From NCBI RefSeq assembly GCF_016950255.1, contig NZ_JACGFN010000002.1:930001-994000 (forward strand): a stretch of 64,000 bases of DNA, written 5' to 3'. Positions 17,925 through 25,515 of the stretch are shown piece after piece. The notes under the pieces are model-generated. The model had not been told where the DNA came from and ran no database searches. It worked only from the letters and a program-made list of their open reading frames with translations. The DNA comes from Pectobacterium brasiliense. Its GTDB lineage: Bacteria; Pseudomonadota; Gammaproteobacteria; Enterobacterales; Enterobacteriaceae. Position 1 is the stretch's first letter. Each line of letters begins with the position of its first letter. The translations under genes were made by a program, and so were the position numbers.

Positions 17925-18431
17925 ATGAAGATAACACGATATCTGCCAATGGTTTTCGTCTCTGCTTTTGCGTTCACCGCATCCGTCTATGCCGCCCCTA
18001 TCGAGCTGGAGGGTATCGGTTTAACCCGCGATATTCCTTGTAATGGCAATGATGTCAATATTTCAGGCAACGGCAACAACATCGTACTGACGGGCAAATG
18101 TGCCACGATTTCCGTCGCGGGCTCTGAGCACAACATCACATTCGATACCGCGACATCGCTTACCGTGACCGGTGCAGAGATTGCCGCCACAGGTCAATCT
18201 ACGGGTGACCTGACCGTCGCCGCGTATAAAAACACCATCCGCACGCACATCTTTGCCGAGGATAAACCCGCAAAAGTGAATGTGACAGGTACGGAACATC
18301 ATCTCGATCTGGATTTTAAAGGCCCCGCCGTTGTTTCCTTCAATGGCATCAGCAACCGCCTCTCATGGGGAGGAACAGAACCAAAGCTCTCTTCCAGCGG
18401 TGCCAATAACGTCATCAAACAAAAGCCCTAA
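17925..18431 (+). CDS. Exported DUF3060-type protein
   Basis: A 168-aa protein with a typical Sec signal peptide (MKITRYLPMVFVSAFAFTAS, cleavage likely after VYA). The mature part is rich in Asn, Gly, Thr and Val with repeated short beta-like segments (NDVNISGNGNNIVLTG, VAGSEHNITF, VTGTEHHLDLDF, FNGISNRLSW), as in the DUF3060 family. Two cysteines (in IPCNGND and GKCATI) could form a disulfide. Function unknown; it is probably periplasmic. ATG 17925 follows CAGGAAAAA; an in-frame ATG at 17829 would put the signal peptide internally. It is divergent from acnB and monocistronic, ending at a strong terminator. Confidence 0.75.
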   Translation: MKITRYLPMVFVSAFAFTASVYAAPIELEGIGLTRDIPCNGNDVNISGNGNNIVLTGKCATISVAGSEHNITFDTATSLTVTGAEIAATGQSTGDLTVAAYKNTIRTHIFAEDKPAKVNVTGTEHHLDLDFKGPAVVSFNGISNRLSWGGTEPKLSSSGANNVIKQKP

Positions 18432-18492
18432 TTTGCTGCGTTTATTCCTCTGAAAGAGGCCTGACGAACGGACTCCGGCACCGAAGAACACA

Positions 18493-18531
18493 CGACCCAA
18501 TCGACAGCTTGCCGATTGGGTCGTTATTTTT
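18493..18531 (+). terminator. Rho-independent terminator after the DUF3060 gene
   Basis: An 11-bp perfect stem (CGACCCAATCG / CGATTGGGTCG) with a 9-nt loop is followed by TTATTTTTT. It also separates this gene from the convergent rtcB pseudogene. Confidence 0.85.
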
Positions 18532-18574
18532 AGTACAAAGAATAGCGCATCAATTCCCGCTAGAGCGGGTCATA

Positions 18575-19568
18575 TCAGGCCTTAAACGTCAGCCACGGGC
18601 GCAGCCGTGCTACGGGTTGAATCAGCCCTGACTGCGCCTGAATATCAATCACAGGCGTAACCGGTTTATAGGCCGCTGGCGCTTCTTCCCGCAGTCGTTC
18701 GTCTTTCAGCGTGATGCATTGCCAAGGCAACGTGTCTGCTTGCTTCGCCGTCTCAACCTTGTTACGCATACTTTGCCGACGTTCGGCACGCCCCGCGCCG
18801 TGTGAACACGACCACAGCCAATCGGGATTTCCCTTTCCTGTAACGAGATAAGAGTAATCGCCCATTGAACCAGGAATCAGCGCAAATTCTCCGGCTTTAG
18901 CCGGCGTCGCGCCTTTACGATGCAGGTTCATTCCGTGCTCCGGCAGAATAATGTTATGCGACAGATCGACCACCAGCTTGCTGGCATCATGCGTAAACAC
19001 TTGCTTCCAGGAAGAGCGAATCAGTTCAGTCAGCACGATCCGGTTGATCCACGCATAGCGTGCGGCGACGCCCATAGCTTCCATATACTCCGTCGCCTGC
19101 TCATCAACCAGACCAAACAGGCCGGACGCCGGATATTTTTCTCCCGCAGGCCAACAGGCTCGCGCTTTATCGATCCCACGCTGGCCGACATAAAAACCCA
19201 CGTCCCGTGAACCGGTGTGAATCATCACCACAACTTCGCCTTCCTGCACGCCAGCCTGATACGCCGCGTGCCTGTCCAACACGGCATCGACAATTTGCAG
19301 CTCAACGAAATGGTTACCCGACCCTACCGTGCCCAGACTGGAAGGTCGAAGTATCTCGCGAGGCGCAGACACGTGCATCGCTGCCCGGCAGATGTACCGA
19401 GGCGAAATCCAGCAGTTGCTGAACCGCCTTTTCTTCCAGCGGCAACGTGTCCGGCAACAGAACCTGCGCTTCTGCATGCTGCCTGCGGAGATGATAAATA
19501 GAATGTTGGTAATCGGTGTCTATCCCCAAACGAGATAAACGTTTTTGTAAGCGAGTAAATGTAGACAT
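18575..19568 (-). pseudogene. RtcB-type RNA ligase, internally deleted and frameshifted
   Basis: RtcB ligases join 2',3'-cyclic phosphate and 5'-OH RNA ends. ATG 19568 starts a frame with an RtcB-like N-terminus (LPLEEKAVQQLLDFASV) that runs out at 19314. A second frame from about 19370 carries the C-terminal two thirds: GTVGSGNHFVELQ, HTGSRD, DLSHNIILPE, HRKGATPAKAGE, PGSMGDYSYLV and the CSHGAGR active-site loop. The segment between them, which should hold PDxHxG and the Mn-binding Cys of the GxDIxCGM motif (roughly 110-130 residues), is missing. The gene therefore looks inactivated by an internal deletion near 19340-19375. No rtcA, rtcR or prfH is adjacent. Confidence 0.8.
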
Positions 19569-19783
19569 GGTGCTACCTAGAAAAACAAAAAGTCGCTCCT
19601 CCCATTTCGGAGAGAAGGTTGTTTTTCCTGCAGCAGCAGATTCAGGAAAGGATGTCGCGCTATTCTATGGAGGAACGCCTCTATTGTAAACCGCATGTCA
19701 CATCGCGCAGGCTCCGTTATAAGCTGTTTTATCGATGTCAGTCATTATCCTCGCTCGAATCCCAGGGTATGATAAGCTCAATA

Positions 19784-19801
19784 TATTAGGCATCACTAAA
19801 T
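19784..19801. promoter_or_regulatory. Candidate operator of the ArsR-family gene
   Basis: TATTAG-GCATCA-CTAAAT is an imperfect, AT-rich inverted repeat 28 bp before the regulator start. BigR/YgaV-type repressors bind such sites and autoregulate. Weak evidence. Confidence 0.3.
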
Positions 19802-19828
19802 TAGTCAGTTACGCAGGATGGCAGGAAC

Positions 19829-20140
19829 ATGGCGTTAAGCAATTCGGATCGAGAATTCATGCAGGACGGTGCCGCAAAAGCAGCGGCTATGCTGCGCGCG
19901 ATTGGCAACGAGAACAGGCTACTGGTGCTTTGCCTGCTTATCGAGCACGGTGAAATGTCGGTGGGTGCGCTGCTTGAACACATCCCGCTGAGTCAGTCCG
20001 CCCTATCGCAGCATCTGGCAAAAATGCGTGAAGAAGGGTTGATTAGCTATCGGCGCGAATCACAAACGCTGTACTACCGCATCGAAAATCAGGACGTGGA
20101 AAAAATCGTCGCCACCTTAAAAGGCATTTTCTGTCCCTGA
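19829..20140 (+). CDS. ArsR/SmtB-family regulator, BigR/YgaV-like
   Basis: A 103-aa winged-helix repressor. The recognition region is LSQSALSQHLAKMREEGLISYRRE, and the wing leads into TLYYRIEN. Only two cysteines are obvious: one in helix 3 (LLVLCLL) and one at the C-terminus (IFCP). This is the spacing of the persulfide-sensing pair in BigR/SqrR/YgaV proteins, not a metal-binding CxC motif. It is therefore more likely a sulfide or redox sensor than an arsenic sensor. In E. coli ygaV precedes the rhodanese gene ygaP; here no target gene follows and the transcript ends at a shared terminator. ATG 19829 has a GGCAGGA ribosome-binding site. Confidence 0.82.
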   Translation: MALSNSDREFMQDGAAKAAAMLRAIGNENRLLVLCLLIEHGEMSVGALLEHIPLSQSALSQHLAKMREEGLISYRRESQTLYYRIENQDVEKIVATLKGIFCP

Positions 20141-20183
20141 TAGCGGCAACGACCCGCAGGGTGGCGGCCAGGCATGGCGCAAT

Positions 20184-20218
20184 AAAAAAACGCCACGGCA
20201 CAATGGCACCGTGGCGTT
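20184..20218 (-). terminator. Terminator of the siderophore receptor gene (bidirectional stem)
   Basis: A 9-bp perfect stem (ACGCCACGG / CCGTGGCGT) with a 10-nt loop. On the minus strand it is followed by a run of T (20184-20190). It lies between the convergent ArsR and receptor genes and may serve both. Confidence 0.82.
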
Positions 20219-20245
20219 CGCGATTCAGTATGACGGATATAACAC

Positions 20246-22540
20246 TTAGAACGACGTATTCACGCTAACAAAGAAAGTCCGTCCCGGTTCGTTATAGGTT
20301 GCCGCACCGGCACCCGCGATGGTAACCACGTTATTGTTCACCACATCCTGTGCATTACCCGCGCGGAACAGGCGTTTATCAAACAGGTTATCGACACCAC
20401 CGGTCACGCTCAGGTTCTTGTTAAACTTATAGGTACTGCTTAACCCGAACAGCGCATAAGGACTTAACTCATTGGTTGCGCTACCCGTTACACGCTCACC
20501 TTTGTAGTTATATTTCTTCGGCTTCTGGCGACCATACCAGGTCACATCGGCCAGGAAGGAAAGGTTTTCCGTTGCCTGCCAGTCCACTGATGAATTCAGG
20601 GTAAACTCCGGCGTAATCGACAGATAATCGCCCGTGGTTTTATTCTTCGATTCCAGCATCCAGGTCAGGTTGTTACGCCAGTTGATGCTTTCCGTGACAG
20701 GAACGGTCAGGTTACCTTCCAGCCCCTGAATAACCGCTTTCGGTACATTGCCCCATTGGAAGATATTGGCATTAGCATATTGGGCATTGGTTCCGCCCAC
20801 CGCTTTACCGATGACATTGTTGCCCGCTTCAATCTTGTTGCGATAATCGTTATGGAAGTAGGTTATGCCCGCGATCAACCCATCACGGTGAAACTCCAGA
20901 CCGATCTCTTTATTCAGGCTGGTTTCCGCCTTCAGGTCTTCATTGCCGATCAGGTAGCAAGATGTGCCGCCAGCACAGCCCTGTCCACGGCTATAGAGGA
21001 GATAATTCTCGTTAGTCTGGTACAAGTTCGGCGCTTTGTAAGCACGGGCGATACCTAACTTCAGCGTATAATCATCACCCAGCTCCTGCGACAGGTTGAG
21101 CGACGGGCTCCAGTTGGTGCCTGCCGTGCTGTGATGATCGACACGTAACGCCGGCGTCAACATGGTACTGTCCGTCAGTTGGACGTTATCTTCCACGAAA
21201 GCGGAAGCCAGACGAGCGGCGGATTTCTCACTGCGGCCACTGCTGCTCAGCGAACCCACACTGCCGGCTTCGGTCGTCGTCTGCATGTTCGACACTGGAT
21301 CCGTCATCTTCTGCTCGTTCCACTCGACCCCGAACGTGAGCACCTGCTCGACCCAGAGATTAAGCGGAAGATTCACTTCATTGTGCGCAGTGAAATTATC
21401 CAGTTTTATCGTGCCATATTGGTTCGGATTAGTGGTATCAAAAATCCCTTCTAAACCACCAGACAGTCCCTCAAGGATACGGGTATTGTGCGTACGTTCG
21501 TATTGCAGGTACGACGTAGAACTGACGCCGCTGTCCCAGTAGCCGCGATGTGTGACCGCAAAGTTCTGGCGGTACATGCGGTTGGTTTCCTTGCCATAAT
21601 TACTCACGACAAGCGGGTTGGTGTTGGTATTTTGCGAATCGCCCGCATAGATATTGCCCTGACGGCTGGAACCCGCTTCGAATTCCAGCGACTGCTGCTC
21701 GGTCATATCCCAGCGCAACAGGCCATTGATGTCTTTATTACGTACCCCTTCGCGCCCGGAAGGCAGTGAAGCTGATTGATTACCCGCACGTGCGGACTGA
21801 TGCCCCTGGTTAATATCGCGCGCATCAGCTTGGGTTTTGTTCAGATTGCCGTACAGACGGAAGCTCAGGCTGTCGGTCAGGCCGCCCATCAGGCTGAAAT
21901 CGGTACGCTTGGTTGCGCCTTCTGAACTATGCTCTGGCGCGTTCAGGAAGGTATTCCAGGTGCCGTGCCATTCTTGCGTCGGCTGTTTGGTGATGATGTT
22001 AACCACACCGCCCGCCGCACCGTTACCATAGCGCGCCGCGGCTGGGCCACGCAGCACTTCAATGCGCTCGACCATATCGGCAGGCACCCAGTTGGTATCA
22101 CCGCGAGTATCACGCTCGCCGCGCCAGCCGTAACGCACGGCTGTACGGCTCGACACGGGCTTGCCATCCACCAGAATCAGCGTATTTTCCGGTCCCATAC
22201 CGCGGATATCGATCTGGCGGTTGTTACCGCGCTGGCCGCTGGTTGAGTTACCGGACAGATTGACGCCCGGCATAGTGCGAATCAGATCGGACAGATCGTT
22301 AGCGGGCGGACGTTTGCTGATATCTTCAGCCGTAATCACCGACACACCCGGAGCCTGACGGGTTTGCTCAGCGGCCGTCACCACCATCGTATCGCCCGAT
22401 GCTTTACTTTCGGCCTGATTCTGCACCTGAGGGGCAGGTTCTGTTGAAGGCGAGGTCTGCGCAGCGCTCAGAAACGACGTCATCCCGCAGCTAACGCCAA
22501 TGAGCGTCGCCAGATAACGACGCGATTGTGGTAGTTTCAT
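20246..22540 (-). CDS. TonB-dependent catecholate siderophore receptor, FepA-like
   Basis: A 764-aa outer-membrane receptor. After a signal peptide (cleavage near SAAQ) comes a TonB box-like DTMVVTAAE, the plug domain (residues about 55-190, with TMPGVNLSG, RGMGPENTLILVDG and GAAGGVVNIITK), then a 22-strand barrel ending in the C-terminal Phe of FFVSVNTSF. Long stretches match E. coli FepA, for example KTQADA.DINQGHQSARAG and GGVDNLFDKRLFRAGNAQ. It likely imports ferric enterobactin or a related catecholate, powered by TonB. ATG 22540 is used. No siderophore synthesis genes are adjacent. A divergent AraC regulator and a possible Fur box suggest control by iron and by the ligand. Confidence 0.9.
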   Translation of the reverse strand: MKLPQSRRYLATLIGVSCGMTSFLSAAQTSPSTEPAPQVQNQAESKASGDTMVVTAAEQTRQAPGVSVITAEDISKRPPANDLSDLIRTMPGVNLSGNSTSGQRGNNRQIDIRGMGPENTLILVDGKPVSSRTAVRYGWRGERDTRGDTNWVPADMVERIEVLRGPAAARYGNGAAGGVVNIITKQPTQEWHGTWNTFLNAPEHSSEGATKRTDFSLMGGLTDSLSFRLYGNLNKTQADARDINQGHQSARAGNQSASLPSGREGVRNKDINGLLRWDMTEQQSLEFEAGSSRQGNIYAGDSQNTNTNPLVVSNYGKETNRMYRQNFAVTHRGYWDSGVSSTSYLQYERTHNTRILEGLSGGLEGIFDTTNPNQYGTIKLDNFTAHNEVNLPLNLWVEQVLTFGVEWNEQKMTDPVSNMQTTTEAGSVGSLSSSGRSEKSAARLASAFVEDNVQLTDSTMLTPALRVDHHSTAGTNWSPSLNLSQELGDDYTLKLGIARAYKAPNLYQTNENYLLYSRGQGCAGGTSCYLIGNEDLKAETSLNKEIGLEFHRDGLIAGITYFHNDYRNKIEAGNNVIGKAVGGTNAQYANANIFQWGNVPKAVIQGLEGNLTVPVTESINWRNNLTWMLESKNKTTGDYLSITPEFTLNSSVDWQATENLSFLADVTWYGRQKPKKYNYKGERVTGSATNELSPYALFGLSSTYKFNKNLSVTGGVDNLFDKRLFRAGNAQDVVNNNVVTIAGAGAATYNEPGRTFFVSVNTSF

Positions 22541-22820
22541 CAAAATTATCCTGCCCTGTAAGAAATGAGTAAGTAGCCTGAAAAAGGATCAACATCGCAG
22601 CCGGTACAGCGACACCTAACGACAATCAGCAAAAACGCTGAATAACGGCGGAGATAAAACGCGCAAACGTGGCGGTTATCGGGGAGAAGCGTCATGCCAA
22701 CGGCATCACGTCGTGTTGTTATGAAATGCTGTGTGTAATCAATCAGCCCTTTTCTCCGCATTGCCGGAAATGGAAAATGCATTTATCGTGCAATGTGATG
22801 TCCTCAACGAAAAATGCTAT

Positions 22821-22835
22821 TGAGAAGTATTTGCA
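22821..22835. promoter_or_regulatory. Possible Fur box in the receptor/AraC intergenic region
   Basis: TGAGAAG-T-ATTTGCA matches the 7-1-7 Fur motif (TGATAAT-N-ATTATCA) at 10 of 14 positions. It is the best candidate in the 22541-22963 gap, which otherwise shows no gene. It lies nearer the AraC gene than the receptor, so its target is uncertain. Confidence 0.4.
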
Positions 22836-22963
22836 TTACCATTTTGGCGCGGTCATTGTTACATTTGTCATTCAGGACGGGGTTTGCTATAGCAGCAAAA
22901 TGTTTTGCCAAAGCATCAAAATGGAAGGCGCAGGTCGAAGGGTTTAATCAGGTAGGTAATCAC

Positions 22964-23947
22964 GTGCGCAGCTTCACTCAGTCATCAAAGCCGATCTATA
23001 AAGATCACATCGTTCAGCAATCGAGTCTGGTCGCGAATAATTACCGGTTTATCGGCCCTCGGTTGATCGATAACACGCCGGTGCTATTCGGGTCGTTCAC
23101 TGTCGTACAGCTCAATCCCCATCTGATCCTGCATACCGCGGATGTGATTAATCGCCACAACATGAAAACCCAAAACCTGCTGGATGGTGCCATCAAGCTG
23201 GCCATCGTAGTGAGCGGCAATGCGCACATCTCATTTGGTCATCAGGAACTGCATCTGGGAGAGAAGCAGCCCGCCTCGCTGATTGCGCTGACGGAGCCGA
23301 CGATGTTTACCCGCATCGGCAAGCGTGATGAATTTGAGCGAACGATTACGCTGACGTTCGACAGGGAATGGCTGTACGGCAATATGATGGACACCGTTGG
23401 CGACTGGCAGGCTATCCACGATTTCACGCAGACGCATCTGGCGACACACCTGTGGACACCGTCCCGGCAGGCGCTGGCGATTGCTTTACAAACGCTGGAT
23501 GCCGAACCTTGCCAAACGCCGCTCCAGCGCCTTTATCTGGAAATGCAGTGTATGAGCCTGATTATAGAGGCGTTTACCTCATTGACCGCCAGTGTCGCGC
23601 AAGAGAAAAGTAGCGGTGTTACCCTGCGCAGCTACCATCGCATTCAACAGGTCAGAGATATGCTGGAAAGCGGCAGCGCCGACCAGCTTTCGATGAGTGA
23701 AATCGCTAAAAGCGTCAACATGAGTGAAAGCACGCTACAGCGCCATTTTCGTCAGACGTTCAATATGAGCGTGTTTGAATACCTGCGTAACTGCCGTTTA
23801 CAGCGCGCTATGCTGGCCTTGCAGAAAGACGGCATCGGTATTGCGCAAGCCGCCAGCATCGCCGGTTACAACAGCCCCGCCAACTTTGCCACCGCCCTGC
23901 GCCGTGCGTTCGGTATCACTCCGGGACAGCTAAAAGACCGCTTCTGA
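22964..23947 (+). CDS. AraC-family transcriptional regulator (PchR-like)
   Basis: A 327-aa regulator with an N-terminal ligand-sensing part and a C-terminal pair of AraC HTH motifs (LSMSEIAKSVNMSESTLQRHFRQ and IGIAQAASIAGYNSPANFATALRRAFG, residues about 240-320). This layout is typical of siderophore-responsive regulators such as PchR. The start is inferred as GTG 22964 with GGTAGGT upstream; no good ATG exists, and a frame open from 22814 gives an unlikely N-terminus. It is divergent from the FepA-like receptor, so it probably activates that gene when the ferric siderophore is present. Confidence 0.82.
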   Translation: MRSFTQSSKPIYKDHIVQQSSLVANNYRFIGPRLIDNTPVLFGSFTVVQLNPHLILHTADVINRHNMKTQNLLDGAIKLAIVVSGNAHISFGHQELHLGEKQPASLIALTEPTMFTRIGKRDEFERTITLTFDREWLYGNMMDTVGDWQAIHDFTQTHLATHLWTPSRQALAIALQTLDAEPCQTPLQRLYLEMQCMSLIIEAFTSLTASVAQEKSSGVTLRSYHRIQQVRDMLESGSADQLSMSEIAKSVNMSESTLQRHFRQTFNMSVFEYLRNCRLQRAMLALQKDGIGIAQAASIAGYNSPANFATALRRAFGITPGQLKDRF

Positions 23948-23959
23948 TTCTCAATCACT

Positions 23960-23996
23960 AATAACCAAATGGAATTTTTTATTCCATTTGGTTATT
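23960..23996 (+). terminator. Long perfect hairpin after the AraC gene
   Basis: A 16-bp perfect stem (AATAACCAAATGGAAT / ATTCCATTTGGTTATT) with a TTTTT loop lies 13 bp after the AraC stop. It is AT-rich and lacks a long 3' T-run but is well placed for termination. Confidence 0.6.
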
Positions 23997-24054
23997 AATC
24001 GCTCTTCAGCGATGCGCAGTAAATTAGTGTTTTTCTGCCAGCACATGACTATCC

Positions 24055-25383
24055 ATGACCAATCAGACTGATATCACCGCAACGCTTGCCCGCCACATCA
24101 TCCATAGCGAACCTAATCAGGAAGCGATTGATGCCGCCCGTAACGGGGTGACTGACTTCGTTTCCACCGCACTTCCCATCGTACAGGGTGCGATTGCCGA
24201 TAGCGGGCTTGCGCCGTTAAAGCAGGTCTTCAGCGGTACGGACAGCCTGACGCGTAGCCTGATTCTGGGTTATGCCGGTCACGTATTGGATTTTGACGAT
24301 TACCATCCGGCGTTTCGCGGCCACCCCAGCACCGTCATTCTGCCTGCCCTGTTTGCTCTGGCGGCAGAAGATTCCTCCGTCACGGAAGAGGCGTTTTTGA
24401 CGGCGTATGTGATCGGCGTGGAAGCCGCAGGCAGAATCGGGCTGGCATGCGGCCCGCGTCATTACAGCCTCGGCTACCACAACACGGCGACGCTCGGCGC
24501 TATCGCCGCCGCTGCCGCTGCTGCACGTCTGTCTGGTGCTTCGGTAGAACAGACGCAGACCATTCTTGGTCTGGCTGCCACACAGGCCGCAGGGCTGCGG
24601 GCGCAGTTTGGCTCAGCGGTCAAACCGCTACATGCCGGGCTTTCAGCCAGAGCGGGGCTAACCGCCGTCAAGCTGGGCTTAGCGGGCTTCGAGGGCAACG
24701 AACAGCAGGTGATTGACGCCTTTCTTGCCGCGCACGGCGATCAAAAACAGCAGCCGGAGCTGCTGGTTGAAAACTGGGGTGCGCCGTGGCGCATACTGTC
24801 TCCCGGTCTGGAATTCAAGCGCTACCCAACCTGTGGTGGCACCCACAGCGCAGCCGAAGCGGCTTTTGCCCTACGGGAACAGTGGCATCAGCAGAATGGT
24901 GCGGATGCCGATCTGGCTGCTGCCATCGAACATATCACGGTGACTTTCCCGCCGGGCGGCGATGTTGCTCCCTTTATCCGTAACGCGACCAACGGCGTAG
25001 AAGCGCGATTCAGTCTGGAATATGTAATTGCGGCGGCGCTGATAGAAGGGGAGCTAAAGCTGGCACATTTCTCGGAAGCCCCGGTTGAAACCACGATTGC
25101 CGCACTGGCGAATCGCGTCATACGCCGCGCCGATGAAACCGCGCCACCTGATGAGCTTGACCCAGAGGCGCGCTTTCATGAAGTTACGCTGCACTTGCGT
25201 AACGGCAGCACGCTAATCCAGCGCACCACACGTCAGGAAACCTCGGCGCGCCCTACCGATCTCCGTGCCAAGCTGCGGCAAACGATCGGTTCTCTGGCGC
25301 ATCTCGACAGCAACCAGATCACCGATCGCTGCGCATTACGGCAGGACGGCGATCTACGCTATTTGCTTGGGCTATTGTTTTAA
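24055..25383 (+). CDS. MmgE/PrpD family protein
   Basis: A 442-aa protein of the MmgE/PrpD fold, which includes 2-methylcitrate dehydratase and cis-aconitate decarboxylase. Typical segments are VLDFDDYHPAFRGHPSTVILPALFAL, GRIGLACGPRHYSLGYHNTATLG, the AGLRAQFGSAVKPLHAG lid region and KRYPTCGGTHSAAEAA. No prp genes are nearby, and the product is shorter than PrpD itself (about 480 aa), so the substrate is uncertain; many members are of unknown specificity. ATG 24055 has only a weak ribosome-binding site. The stop codon lies in a short tandem repeat. Confidence 0.83.
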   Translation: MTNQTDITATLARHIIHSEPNQEAIDAARNGVTDFVSTALPIVQGAIADSGLAPLKQVFSGTDSLTRSLILGYAGHVLDFDDYHPAFRGHPSTVILPALFALAAEDSSVTEEAFLTAYVIGVEAAGRIGLACGPRHYSLGYHNTATLGAIAAAAAAARLSGASVEQTQTILGLAATQAAGLRAQFGSAVKPLHAGLSARAGLTAVKLGLAGFEGNEQQVIDAFLAAHGDQKQQPELLVENWGAPWRILSPGLEFKRYPTCGGTHSAAEAAFALREQWHQQNGADADLAAAIEHITVTFPPGGDVAPFIRNATNGVEARFSLEYVIAAALIEGELKLAHFSEAPVETTIAALANRVIRRADETAPPDELDPEARFHEVTLHLRNGSTLIQRTTRQETSARPTDLRAKLRQTIGSLAHLDSNQITDRCALRQDGDLRYLLGLLF

Positions 25384-25443
25384 CAAGGCACTGTTTTAAC
25401 AAAATTCTGTTTTAACAAGATTCTGGTTTTAGCGGGATGCTGG
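25378..25443 (+). repeat. Four degenerate 16-17 bp tandem repeats across the MmgE/PrpD stop
   Basis: Units of the form TTTTAACAA-RRYWCTG start at 25378, 25394, 25410 and 25427. The second and third differ at very few positions; the fourth is more diverged (TTTTAGCGGGATGCTGG). The first unit contains the stop codon of the gene. Confidence 0.75.
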
Positions 25444-25454
25444 GATGTGAGTTG

Positions 25455-25480
25455 CTGTCGATAACCCTCATTATCGACAG
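25455..25480. terminator. Hairpin between convergent genes
   Basis: A 10-bp perfect stem (CTGTCGATAA / TTATCGACAG) with a 6-nt loop lies between the MmgE/PrpD gene (+) and the lipoprotein gene (-). There is no T-run, so termination strength is uncertain. Confidence 0.5.
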
Positions 25481-25515
25481 TACGATACTGGTAATCATCT
25501 CGCCGCCAGATCGGC

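Noticed and set aside
18575..19568. RtcB2-PrfH rescue module
   Set aside because: No prfH gene is adjacent and the rtcB-type gene is itself broken.
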